From the NCBI GenBank assembly GCA_030141605.1, contig JAQGDQ010000122.1, positions 505,001 to 550,000 on the forward strand: DNA of 45,000 nucleotides. The letters are read 5' to 3'. Below the pieces are notes generated by a model that was not told the origin of the DNA, made no database searches, and saw only the letters and a list, made by a program, of their open reading frames with translations. The stretch is from Tubiluchus corallicola (taxonomy: Eukaryota; Priapulida; Priapulimorpha; Priapulimorphida; Tubiluchidae). The position numbers and the translations under genes were made by a program. The first letter of the stretch is position 1. Every line of letters starts with the position of its first letter. Below are positions 1-13,400 of this stretch, piece by piece.

Positions 1-1255
1 ATTACGGGTGTGGGCACCACTATGTAGGACTACGTAGGCCTGCACAGGTTATATTAAGAACCAGAATAAATCAGTTAGCAATAACTGTAATGTCTCATAG
101 GCCAATGAAGGCAAAATTGAACTTATTTACGGGAATTCGTGACACAGAACATTTGGTATGATTGATAAGAAAATGATTTTACAAGCTGACCAATATTGCA
201 GTTTGGCTATAACTATGCTCTTGTAAATTTTACTAGTAGTGTTGAAGTTATCTGATGGTAAAATGCTATATAACACTCACTACATTCTATAATATTGACA
301 AATACCCTATACTGAAGAATATTGATACATAAACATACATGTATAGCTATTAACTAGTATAAATTTAGAGTGTGTAAAAAACAATACTGAAGCAGCCATT
401 TACAATGACAGTTGAACGACTTAACATGTGTCATTAAAAGTTTTAATCACAACAGCCATTTTAAGTAGCACTTTTGTTATACGGCTCAAAAATCCATAAA
501 TAATAGCATTTTTGCTGAAATGATTTCTGCTAAGTTACTGTAAGTTCTCAACAAAGCAGATTGTACATGGCTTGAAATTAAATGCATCTTAGATGCACAT
601 CCCTGATATAAAGTTAATACATTCCTTTCAAAATCTTACAGGCTATAATAAAACAAGTGAGTTAGTTTCCAACACATTCTTGTTAGTAGAAAAAGCAATG
701 TTAAAATAAATTCAGAAAAACTGAAAACATACTGTACTGACAAGTAATACTCAGTATAAATGAAATTTAAAACTTGTTTTTGTCCTTCTAACATATGAAC
801 TTGCACTTAAGAGCATGTAGAAACATATCACAAGATTAAATAAGAGACATGAGTTTGAAACTAATGTAAACAAAGCATTCCAGCAGTTACATCAATATAT
901 TACTTGGCAAAATTTATGAGAAGATAAGCTGAAATGTTGGTTTTACTACCATGAAGTTAGAACTAAACATATCACCAAACATGCTCTGAACCTACCAAAA
1001 GTTCTACTCCTGAGACATACTATAAGACGCATATGATCAAACACATCAGTCTGAAACTGTCTGGCACAGCAAAGATAATGTTTAACATAGAATCAAGGAA
1101 AACATAGATCAGAATCACAATTCAAAAGCTCTTGTGAGATGCTGTAGAACGATATACTTGAGTAATATACTAAAACACCTGCACCATCCGCATTTTGCCA
1201 ATATTGGCACTTACCAGATTTCTCATGCTTTTAAGTTGTTGGAAAAATTCGTAAA
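1..1255. other. 3' flank of the SLC23 gene, no gene seen
   Basis: This AT-rich stretch lies beyond the likely polyadenylation signal of the SLC23 transporter. No open frame here has recognisable protein similarity, and I see no clear exon signals or long repeats. It is probably intergenic, though part of a longer SLC23 3' UTR cannot be excluded. Confidence 0.5.
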
Positions 1256-1261
1256 TTTATT
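1256..1261 (-). promoter_or_regulatory. Probable polyadenylation signal of the SLC23 gene
   Basis: The plus strand reads TTTATT, which is AATAAA on the transcribed minus strand. It lies about 170 nt past the transporter stop codon and is the first canonical hexamer there. A UGUAAAUA word overlaps it immediately upstream in the transcript. Assigned from position and motif only. Confidence 0.5.
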
Positions 1262-1431
1262 TACAGCAAGTCAGTAAACCATCTGTGGCATTTTCACTGC
1301 CTTACCATGGAGAAGTTTTTTCCAGAAACTCTACTTATATAAAACCCTGAGGCTTCCTGCATTGACAATTTAAAATGCAAAAAATGCTTTCCTGAGTTCT
1401 GCATCTCCAACCATCATATGCATATGCCACT

Positions 1432-4400
1432 TTAACCATAAATGTGTGAAGTAAGGGCTGGATCGGGTAAAAATGGCACATATTTGAGCCAACGACTTCT
1501 CTTGATGAACTTGGGAAGAAGAGGCTCATACACTTCCAGCCCTTCCTCGTAATGCTTTGTGTCGGATGCCACATGCACTGTTCTCCAAGCTGTAATTCCT
1601 CTTTCTTCATCTGTACCTATCAAAGAAACAAAAACGTGGAAAAATATCTTTCACATTTAAAAGAGACTAGATGAATACTGCTCTCTACACTTCACACAAC
1701 GAACGAAATGCCGGAATGAAATGTCAATTTGAAATTCTAGATGAGAATGGAACCACTGTAGGTGAAATTATTAGATAAATGTTAGAAAACAAGACATTAT
1801 TAGCCACATGATGTAAATTCAACAAGACTCAGAACCAGCTACCATAGAAAATACTATTAGTTATGCGACGTGGAGCCTGCCTAGGTTGAAGAACAAGGTG
1901 AATTAAATGGCTGAGCCTAAACAATTACAATAGGCATAAAACTGCAATGGTTAAATGTGAATTCAAAGTAGGGAACCCAGTGAAAGTGGGAAACAACTTT
2001 GCATGCTCGTGGGAGTTCAAAAGGAATGTCAGGCTATTGGTACTAGCATGAAAACCATGCTAGATTTAGTACATGGTGTCACAACTAATGTAAACACTGT
2101 CACATGATCCTATAATACAGAAAACTTGTGGTGTCACCTCTTTTTGACAAAAAAGGAAAGAGTGTAAGCATTCTTTTGTCATTTTAAACAAAAAACAAGC
2201 CCTTGTCTTCACTTATGAAAAAAAATGGAGAAGCTGGTATAATACCTGGTACAGTATTGTCTAGTATACAAGCAAGGATGGCACCAGCCAAATTGGCATT
2301 GCCCAAACACATCTTCAGTACACTATCTGCTGCTGCATTACCTAAATAGAATGAGTTCAATGTACTGAGCAGTTATGATGAGCATTATCTACCAGAAAGC
2401 GAATTTGAATGGAATCGAATTTTTAATTTTCGAATTCAAAATGAAACAAGATTTCAAATCTGAATCGAATTAGAATTCAATGATAAAGAATTTCTAATTA
2501 TATAATAAAATGCTGTCTTCCAAGGATAATGCATATTGCGCAATTTTGTTCTGAAACAAAACACTAATAATTTGTATAAAAATTGTGTACTGAAATCATA
2601 GCTAAATGTGTTAATTATGCATGCTGTTTCAAACTTTAAAAGATAAAGAACGTATGTAGTTGAAGTGCTGAATTATTCAAACTCATAATTTTAGGTTCAA
2701 ATCGAATTTGAATGTTTAAATCAAATTCGAATTAAACAAACTTGTTTGGCGCTTGATGAATGAAGTTAACCAGTGATTGACGAATGAACAGTGATGAATA
2801 ATCAAAATATGAATGCAAATTACAGTAAATCTAAGGATATGAACAATAAAGATACGTCACAGTGAAAAGCTATAAAGATCAATGCTCCAAAATACGCTAT
2901 TTTTGCCATTAGATCAACATTACCTACAGAATTACTTGTACAGAATATTACTGTCATCAACAATTTTCATTCCCATTTACTACTTCAAAAAAGGCAAAAA
3001 AGGCTAATTCTAAAAATGACAAATTTTATCTGTTTCCTCCCATTTTTTATATATAGTGCAGGTTTCAATTATGAGCAATTAGGCTCAGCAATACAGAAAA
3101 GCAACAACATAGGGCATCCACTTAAATCTTTCATATTTCAAGTTATTAAAAAATGAAATAGTATCTAGAAATTCATCTTTTACCCGTATTGATAGCATCA
3201 GGCACAGTTTCTATCCAGTACGGCACCATCCAGCCAACAACAAGCGACGTGCCGATGATCGTGAGACTGCGGGAGGAAGACAAGGATACATGCTCCAGAT
3301 TTGAAAATGTCACTCCAATAAATGCTCCAACAATGATAATGAGTGCGCCACCTAGCACCGGATGGGGAATCGTGATGAAGACTGCAGAAAACTTACCAAT
3401 CACACCAAAGAGCATATAGATGATGCCGACAGCCACAAACACGTGACGACTTGCAACCTGACAAAATGGAGCACTTGTGAACGTGTTGTTTCACGACTTG
3501 AAAATAAATAAAACAGTTATAAATTTAATATGTTTAATGGTCATGAAGATGCTCTATTCATCAACACCAGAAGAACCACACGACTTCATTTCAGGTCAAA
3601 ATGCTATTTTACAATATGTCTAAGGTATATACTCTATTCAAAAGATACAGTTATAAGCAATAATGGGAAAATGACAGTAAGATACAAAGTGAACAGCATG
3701 CACAGTTCGAAATGGACAGTCAAAGTTGTTGAAGCTACTTTGAATTATAATATAACCTATTCCATGTACAAAATCAATAGGAAATAATGAATATGCAAGA
3801 ATCACATGCATACCTTAGTCAAACCCATGGCCCCAATGTTGGCTGCATAGGTTGTTGTAGCGTGACCACACCCTACAGCACCAGATAAAGCACTGCATGC
3901 TCCCTCAATGGTCAAACCACGATTTACTGCGTGAGATGGTGGCGGAGGCACATGACATATTTTTGCACAAGCATAATAATCAGCGATTGAATCTAATATT
4001 GATAAGATTGTTCCAATAAGACACGCAATAAAAGCAGTGACATTAAATAAGGGTGCCCCATACTGACCTGAAAAATGTAAATTTTGTACAAGCCAATGAA
4101 ACTGATAATTAGCAAAAGCATCATTGACTAAATGAATGATTGGTAATTAGCAGCAGCAGCAGTAGTAGTAACAGAAACAGTGAATGGATTATGAGACAAA
4201 AACATGCAGAATAAAATGTCTAACCAGAACATTTAGTTAACTGTCAGAATACTACGTGGGTACGTCAGGGGGCGTTTGAACAGACACAACAACATAACAT
4301 GTTGCATCTCAACATCTAAGTCAATCATGGCTGCCATATGCCATTTAAATCAATCATAGCTCTCATATGCTGATAAACATTCCAATACGTAACCATGCTC

Positions 4401-7400
4401 TAAACTTCTATGCCTAATATTCCCTGCCTAAACAGCAAACTGATAACGTGCGTGTAAGAGAAAACATTGTTTAAATGATTCCTGCTTTACCTGCATATTT
4501 TAGTCAAAGTATTGAGGGATGTCCATCATCTGTTTACATATGGAAATGTGAACACTTACCTGGGTATGGAAAGCTAAACCAGCTGGAGTCGCTGATTATA
4601 TATGAACGTGAATCCGTTCTTGCAAGATATTGAGGACTTGAGGAATCATCCGGCAGAACATCCGTTGCAGTGAGAATGAGGGAAAATAGCCACCCAATAA
4701 CAATCCCAATCAACAACTGCAATGACGTAATTTCTTATAATAATTATATTTCTTTTTGCTAAAAATGGACACGAATATAAGATGCTATTAGTTAAAATTT
4801 CACCTTTTCTACACTATTTTAGACAAAACGACTTTTTACATTCATGCTTCCATAAATTATAAAATGATACTTAAACGCTGTTACATTTAAAAGGCCATAA
4901 TTATCTCAATTTACGAGCAACACAGGAAGGCAGGACTGTTACCAAGGTGATGAACAAAAACTGATAACGAGACTACCTGATGAGTGCAAGTTGTTAACAA
5001 TATTCAAGAGAACGATTTCCAAAAGAAAGACAAAACAAACAACATTTTCCCTTTCAATATTTTACGTATCACATTTTGCACTATGATTTAAAATTGGGTC
5101 CTGTTTTTTTTAAATAGCTATCACAAATCGGAGCATATATAGCTTTGTGGCACAAGTACCACCAAAAATCAAATGATATAAACTTACACAAAATATCTAA
5201 ATTTATGTTTTCAAAAATACTCATCAACTCACCTGAATTTGCCATCTGCAGTTCTTTACACAAAACCTGTTCAAATTCACACAGCCACGAAAAAATTAAC
5301 ATTAATTGATAATCTACTATCCAGATGATGTTTTTCAAATTATTGCTACATATTGGGTTATTTTAAGTAAATTAACTTACAGAGAAAACTTGATGCAGAG
5401 GGTAATGATCCACATGGAACCCTTTTTCACGTGTCCACATTGGGATGGGCATTGATTTCCCTCCCAAATACAGTGAAAAAATCAAAGCCGTAATGCAGGT
5501 CCTGCAAAACACAAACTGTTCACAACATATTCCAGAAAATTTCTAGTAATAGTTGCAACACAAAATGTAGTAGCATTTGATTTGCAACACTATGTATTTA
5601 CATATACATATGATGATTATATATATATATATGTAGGGGACGGCAGCATACGACTAAAAAATGCCAATTCTTTTCACCCCCACATGTACGTTGTGATGGT
5701 TCCATCCTTTACGAAGCTATTACATAATAGCAGCTATAACTACAATGCGATGTGTTACTTCCATGGTTCTTAAGGAGCTTTACACACTCCTAGCATCTGT
5801 TCCACTGACATGGAAGATGCAATAAAAGGAATTGGCTAGGTTTTCTACTCATTATTTGTGCTAATTCATGAACACTATGTTTCTGTCGTTATCAGCACCA
5901 GCTGACCCAGCTTCTTTTAATATCAGCTATTAAACATCCATAACAACCATTCAGCTATCCACAAATCAGTTAAGGTAATCAGATCAACCAAACTTCAACT
6001 TACAAAGCTGCTATACCCCAGTGAACAAAGACAAATTTGGCTGATGCCCGAATCAAGTATATTCCAATGAGCATGAGAGCGGGTACAATTGTGATTGGTC
6101 CAATAAAGCGCAGGAGAAACCCTGCAAATCCTGTTGCTCCTATCACAGTGTGAATCACTCCTGCAGCTATGAGGCTCCCTTGTAGCTGTAATAAAATGAT
6201 GGTTAAATACTAGTGATAAAGAAATATAAAACCTTTTTCAGGGCATCTGCCTTAAAAGCACCAATTTCATTAAATGAGCTATAGTTATATTTAAGCTAAA
6301 GCTGTTTAACTTTATGAAACTACAAAAATCTACAATTTCAAAATAGAGAATTCATATTGCTAGGCTTCTAACATGGCTTTTTAGTTGCAGATTAATTTTT
6401 TTTCTTTCCTGTTTGAAATCATTATTTTTAAATTATTAATATTAACTCATAAAAAGTAAGACGGGTTCAATAAAAATATTATTTCCTTTCTCATTTCCTT
6501 GAGACAACCAAATCATTGAGGACAAATAGCAGGCCAAAGAACAAACTCTAACTGCAAAATGTTGAAGCAACATAAACCCACTTGGTTAACATAAAGCACA
6601 TAATACATCTATACAGAAAATAACACAGCTGTGATGTAATATCAAGTTTCAACTCTAATGTGTAAACACACAAAACTGGCGACAGGCAATTTTTGCTGCC
6701 ACTAAAAAGGTACCAGACTGTCATTCATTCACAGTAACTGGATGCTGTTGGTGATCAGCCAGCCAAAGAAGATATATCTGCCACTTTTAATTTTACTCAA
6801 AGGTTAACTTGTGGATATATGCAATATTTTGTTTCATTAACATAAGGCTAATGACCTTTACTTTAGAAATACACACAAATATACACAGTTCTAACAACAT
6901 GTATGTCAGTCTCTAATCACTGAGCAAACTAATAAAGATTTACACCAAGGCGAGGCTAGACTAATAGTTCTTGACACCGCCAAGGCTTATGATAAAGTCT
7001 GGCAAAGATGTCTACTCCATAATTAAACTTCAATCATAAGGCAAAGTGGCAATGCTCTGTCTATCATATCACCATATCTCAACAATTACAAACAGAAGTT
7101 GTTTATGAAGGGGCAGTTTTGTTTGTATATGAAAACAGAAGTCGTGTTCCTCGAGAATCTATAATAGCCCCTAGCTTGTTTTTGCTATTTATCAACAACA
7201 TCCTGCTGGACTCTGTACTCCCTAAGCTTAACATCTGTGCTGATGATATTATTTGTATAGGTACTTACTGCAATGTGCCTCTTGGCAATGCCTGACTAGA
7301 AACATCTCAAGTATTTGAAAAGAATCTTGACTTGACTTTGAACTGGGACTGAGACTGGCTTGTCATCTTTAAAATGAAGAAAACAAAGCTTGTAATATTT

Positions 7401-10400
7401 TTGCCATAACTGTGCTATGACACCTATTATAAATACGGGGGGGGGGGGGGGCTCCTCCACTTTTCAATCAATCGTATGTTCATTTACTTGTATATTCTGA
7501 TCTTAGATGGGAAAAGTGTCTTACAGGAGTGCCTAAAAATACATTGAAAAAATGAAAATCTGTTAAAAGAGAGTAATGCATAGTTCAATCATTTAAACTC
7601 TTTCAGACAAATTAAAGACAATGGATTGTATCCATTAATGGGGCTTTGACGAGGCTGAAGATAACTAATAATAATAACTTGCAATGTAAAGCTAATAAGA
7701 CATTGGCATTACAAACTGGTTTTGTATTAGTTAAGCAAAGCTTGCAGATACAGTCCTATCCTGGGTGAATACAAAAGAATGTATATACTAAACAACACAA
7801 AGACGAACAATTCTGAATAGATCTAGACAACCCCTATTGTTGTATCATTTACATACAATAAAGGGTAGATATTTGCTACTTACTGACTGGAGGCTATGTA
7901 ATATAACTTCTCGTTGAGCCTCAATGTCAGTTGCATTAGATGCTTGATCCAAAACTGCAACAAAACTGGGCCAGTTAGCTAGCCTTTTCGTCTTGATGTA
8001 TGATTTCTTTAGGGAAATCTTTAGCTTTTAGTTATTTATTAGTACGGATGAGAAATTTAAAGATTCAAATTCGGACAAGTTTTTTTAATTCGAATTTGAT
8101 TCAAACTTTAATTGTGGATTCGAATAATTTGCCACTTCAATTACATATGTTCTTTATCATTAAAACGTTTGAAACATCATGACATCAGCACAATTTAGAC
8201 ATGATTTCAGTACACAATTTATAAACAGCTATTACTGTTTTTCTTGCAGAACAAAATCAAGAAATATGCATGTTTTTGCGAGACAGACTTTTATCAATGG
8301 TTCGAAAAATTGTTCGAAAATCTTTAAAATTAAATTCGAATTTGAATACCTCTTTCCTTTCTGATAAAGAATGCTCACCTCAGCCCCAGAGAAAGCAAAA
8401 ATATGAATACAGGCATAGAAAAATATAATTCTCACTTCCAGTCAATGAATCAATCAGTGAACCAGCTGCCAATTATTTTACAAGCACTTTATAATGAAAT
8501 TAAAGTAGGGTTTTTTAATGATTTACAGTGAAATGAAAGTTACTTGTAGGAGTGTCTGCACTGCAGAATGTTGAATCAATAGAAGACACAGCAAGAAGAG
8601 GGGCAAGATAGTCAATGCATGCACCTTGAAGCACAGGCAACCTGCAAATAAAAAGGTGACAAGTCACAGTTTAACATGAACAAAAAACAAACGTCAAACT
8701 CAAAAAGGCTTTGCTTTAACGTTGAAGACCAGCAATTTAATCGCATATTGATGTATGAAACATGGCTAGCGGTATACTGGTTCCCCTTTCTCAGGCAGCA
8801 CACAATAGTGTCACCATATGGTCACAAGATTGTCAGGATCTTGCCAAAATATATGTTCAGAAAATATTGCCACCAGAAAATATTGTATGTACAATAATGG
8901 ATATTTTTGTCCAATATTGGTACAACATTGCACCAATATTGTTGTCCAATGTTGGTACAAAATTGAATCAATATTGTCGCCTAACATTGGAAACACGTGG
9001 TTTACACACATTGTTAAAAAATTATTCGTTCTATGTTGTGGCAAGTCCACATTTCTATATTGTCCCAATATTTGCAAAAATAATGTCCAAACATTGATAC
9101 AATATTGTCGTATTGCCTGGGTTCACCCTCAGGTCATTAAGTCGCAAACCCTTGTAAACCAGTTTTTACTGCAATTAATAACAACTATGACACTACAGAA
9201 ACAAACTGATCTAAGTGTCATTTACACCACCTTTGCCGACCACAATGCACTAGCAACTAATAAATGGGTTCTGTACAATGATGTCTATCAACTTATAAGA
9301 AAAAAATAAGAAAAATTTAATCGACCCAAAAGTTTCTAACCTTGTAAGACATGAGTGTAATAAAAATATTACCTAGCAACCCTCTAAAGAAACTTTGACC
9401 AATGACCAAAACAAATATAATAATTGAAAGATCAAAAGAAAAATACGGGCATGGTTCTTGGTATTTCTGCATCAGTAATGCAAACAGTAAAACACCTTTC
9501 TCTGAATACAATGTGTCCTGTGAGTTACACCATTAACCATAAACAATCAAATCAACACAAACGTGATTGGTAAGATGGATTGATAAGACTGCCTTTTTAC
9601 AATACTTTTATACTTTACTTACCCTATCTATCAAAGCAATTGACAAAGGAATATTAGATGCAAAAAACACTTAAAAACAGAACAAGTTTTGAAGTCATTT
9701 AAACAGCACAGGTAAAATGTGTGTTTTTTGGTAAATTAATTCAGTGAACAAGTATGAAATTTCCATTTCGGAATCTAATCTAATCTAAAACACTGGCACG
9801 CTTTGTGAAATTCACGAAACACAGTTTTGTGTACTTTCATAATAGTAAATATGGAAGCTTTCCAATTTAAACCATATTTATTACTAATACAAATCACATC
9901 CTTATTTCATTAAAAAATAAAATTTAAAGTACTCAATTAACTCTAAGAGATCAAAACTCAAAAGAAAGCTGTCTATGTGTGGTACATATTACAGGTTTTT
10001 TACTTAAACATTACCATAGCTAGGGTATCTAAGTAAAATCAAAATGATTTTTAGGAAGTAACTGGGGTTTCTTCTAAAGGTGGAGCCATCAGCCCTAACT
10101 CATGAAATACACATATGCAACATAAATGTTTTACATCATAGAAAGCACATAAAAAATAGTGAACACGTTTATAAATGACAACATAATAAGATCAATGATC
10201 CTAGAAACACAGATCTCACGCACACCGTAATATTAACCAATGATTGCACTATTTTAGCATCTATGATCCCTTAGCAATTTATTTCGTTTACTCCAAAAAT
10301 TAGATGTGCCTCACAGTGCTAGATAACTTTTAGTTGATGAGGCAACTAATAAATAGCACCAGCAAATGGTTTGCTATTTGCAATCAGCTTCAGTCGTCTT

Positions 10401-13400
10401 ACCCAATCTTCAAAATACCATAAGTCACATTTGTTTTCTTCTTACTTGCAACTGCAACAACTAATGACCCAGAATCTTTTCCACTGTGCATGGTTGAACA
10501 GCAACTTTATTTTTTCATTATAAATACCCCTAAGATACTGACCAGTGTAAACAATGACTCACATCACTTTTAGTATAACAGAAATAATAATTTAACTTCA
10601 TTCTTTGCGCAAAACTTCATTCTAATTGATTTTTTGCAAGAAAGTTACCTAATTCCTAGTGGAAATTGAGTAAGGGTCTTACCTCACTCCCAGTATGACC
10701 TGAACTACGGTAGTAAAACCTGTCATGAAGAGCGTAGAGCTAAGCAATCTTGCTTTCATCTCCTCATCTTTACCTGCACAAACAACTTCAGCCACTAACA
10801 AAGATACGGTAAGTTGAAGGGCTATTGATAGCAGAGCTTGCTAGAAAAACAAAAAATATGCTTATGAGAGCCAATTTCTTCTGTTTATTGCTGACATAAT
10901 TGGTTATATATAGTGAAAACATAACAGTATGATTCCAAGGCAGTTGAAGTAGAAATTGAACCAATAAATGAATAGCGGAATGGTCACAGTGTATACAAAG
11001 ATACCCTGTGCAAAATAATAGCTATTGTGACTAGTAAGTTGAAGTAAACCCTGGTCCTGTTGTTTTATCCAGATCGCTGTCGAATAATGATAACATTATC
11101 ATGATGAAAGTAAAAATTAGAGACAGTGATATAATGTAATAAAAATAAATCTTTTCAAGAAGAAATATCAAGATTGCAACATCCACAATAGTACATGCCT
11201 ATTACTGCACTTGATCATGTAAGTACCATATTTATAAATCATGCAACTTTTTACATCACGACAAAAATGCTTGGATGATTTCCAAGTGATAACTGGACTT
11301 TTCTTGAGACTGGCTATAAAGTATTTGAATGTGATTATACCTTATTTCTAAGTGGGAATTGCACTTGTCATTTAATCAAATCCTTATTAGCCTTGCACTT
11401 TATAAAGAGCTTGAAACGTTGAACTATGCATTGTACAATTCGCCATGCTTCATAAGCTTTTTAAATATTTCCAAAACACTGGACTTAATTTCTGCAAATT
11501 TAAAAGAGGTCTATGGACAAAATTCCCATGTGTGAAAATTAACACAAGTTGCTATCATAAACACATAACATTATTATAAATAGCATTGATTAGATTATGA
11601 CTGCATAAAAGTATAATATTACAAATAGCCGTATAAACTCTGTGTTGTAAGAACAATGAAAAATATTTGGACTGTTGAACTGTTTCCAAAGCAAAACCAA
11701 TGTTGTAATCTGCAAGCTAAATATGTTAAGTATACTTGACATTATACAGCCCTTACTGGAAAGAACAAAGGGCAATATATACAATGTAAGCAGTAACTTA
11801 GTTAAAGCAGCTTTGATTATTATATATACATATAGATATGAAAATGAAAGAACCTGTGAAAACCTAACTTTTTGATTCAGACAAAAGCCAGAAAAAATTA
11901 CTATGTTCAAGAGTAACCTGTGCAGGTATCGTATAGGTTTCTAATGCCCACAGGATGGCCTGTTACTTTAACAAAGTATTATATGGTTTCTTATCATACT
12001 AGCATGTTTAAAAGCTAATATTTATGTTCCACTACTCCACTACATGGCAATATATATAATCATGCACTAGATCTACTGATTTCCTTATTTCACTGACCTG
12101 GAGACCAAAGAATATACAGAGGAAGAGCGGAAGTTTGTCGCTTATCTTGTAGATAAGCTGCTGTTCTTTGCGAGGTTGACTATAATCAACCATCTTCTCC
12201 TTTTTCATGTGAACACTCTTCGCTCCACTGCCGAAGTCTTCACTGTCAGACTCAGGATGGACCCACAGCACTTTTACTTTATCAACTGTAAATACACAAT
12301 GTTAGAAATTTCGAAAGTTTCATAATACATTTTCAAAACACAGAATGAACTGCAAGCAAGCAAAATGTGTTTAGCAAGAAAAATGGCTTCTACAAGGCTT
12401 CCTAAGATAATAGGCTCAATGAGACATAAGATGCTTTGAAATCGCCCAAAATAGCATATACTACTCACACAACATGTTGTTATCCTGTGACATTTTGATG
12501 GATACCAAATGACTACCAAATAATGGATAGTCAATACCAAAAACATCATTAGAATAGTTGAGCTGCCTTTTGACTATGCCCTACTGAACAAATTACTGGT
12601 CGATGAAGGTTGAAACTTTTTCCAGCTACTTGATTAACTGGCGTATGATATGATGTTGACCTGTCAAGGTTTTCACATGCTGATATGATAAACTTACACT
12701 ACTCAATTTACTTTACTTTTGAAAGTTTGGCTGCCTAACTGACCATGCGAACATGCCCACAAAAGAAAGCATAGGAAGCTGTGAATTGGCATTATGTAGA
12801 CCCCATAATTTTTTTAAAAGGAGGGGTGGCTACCCCTCACCCAAACTTGGTACTCAGCTTTGCTGAACAATTCTGGCTATGTTTATAGGCCAATGCAGTA
12901 TGTAAGTATGCTTTAGTTGCACACGCACAAGCAAAACTAAAACTCGAAAAGACAATAATTAAATTTTGGTTTTGGATCACTAAAAGGTCGGGGTTTATCT
13001 GCATTGTTTACTATCATCATTCCTTTTTGCTTAAAATGTTGTATATATGTAAACATAGAAACTAGAAATTAAAATTATAATGATCTACATTAAATATTCC
13101 ATATCGCATATAGACCCGTTTTGGAGTTGAAAATGAATGATCATTACACTATATAAAAAAAGCAAAAAGTGGTGGGGCTGGTGGCATCATAAATGTGACA
13201 TCGCCATTCAGCATGTGCGCTTAGCTCCTTGCATGTCTCTTATGATAACAATATTTTGCTCTAGCATTTTTGTTTAATATTTTCTCAGAGTGTATACATA
13301 TGCTAACACTAACAGTAACAGCAAAATGTACTACATACAGGTGTAAATAAAAAAATATCTGCATAGGTTACGATTAGTCAACTACCACTGGGTTAGTTTA

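Noticed and set aside
1335-1610. 91-codon frame overlapping the last SLC23 exon
   Set aside because: It is a shifted-frame shadow. The real frame continues LDNTVPG and ends HIYG before TAA at 1432.
8818-9309. 163-codon open frame on the plus strand
   Set aside because: It runs through the CAATATTG-rich inverted-repeat element inside an SLC23 intron. The peptide is Ile/Tyr/Asn-rich with no domain pattern.
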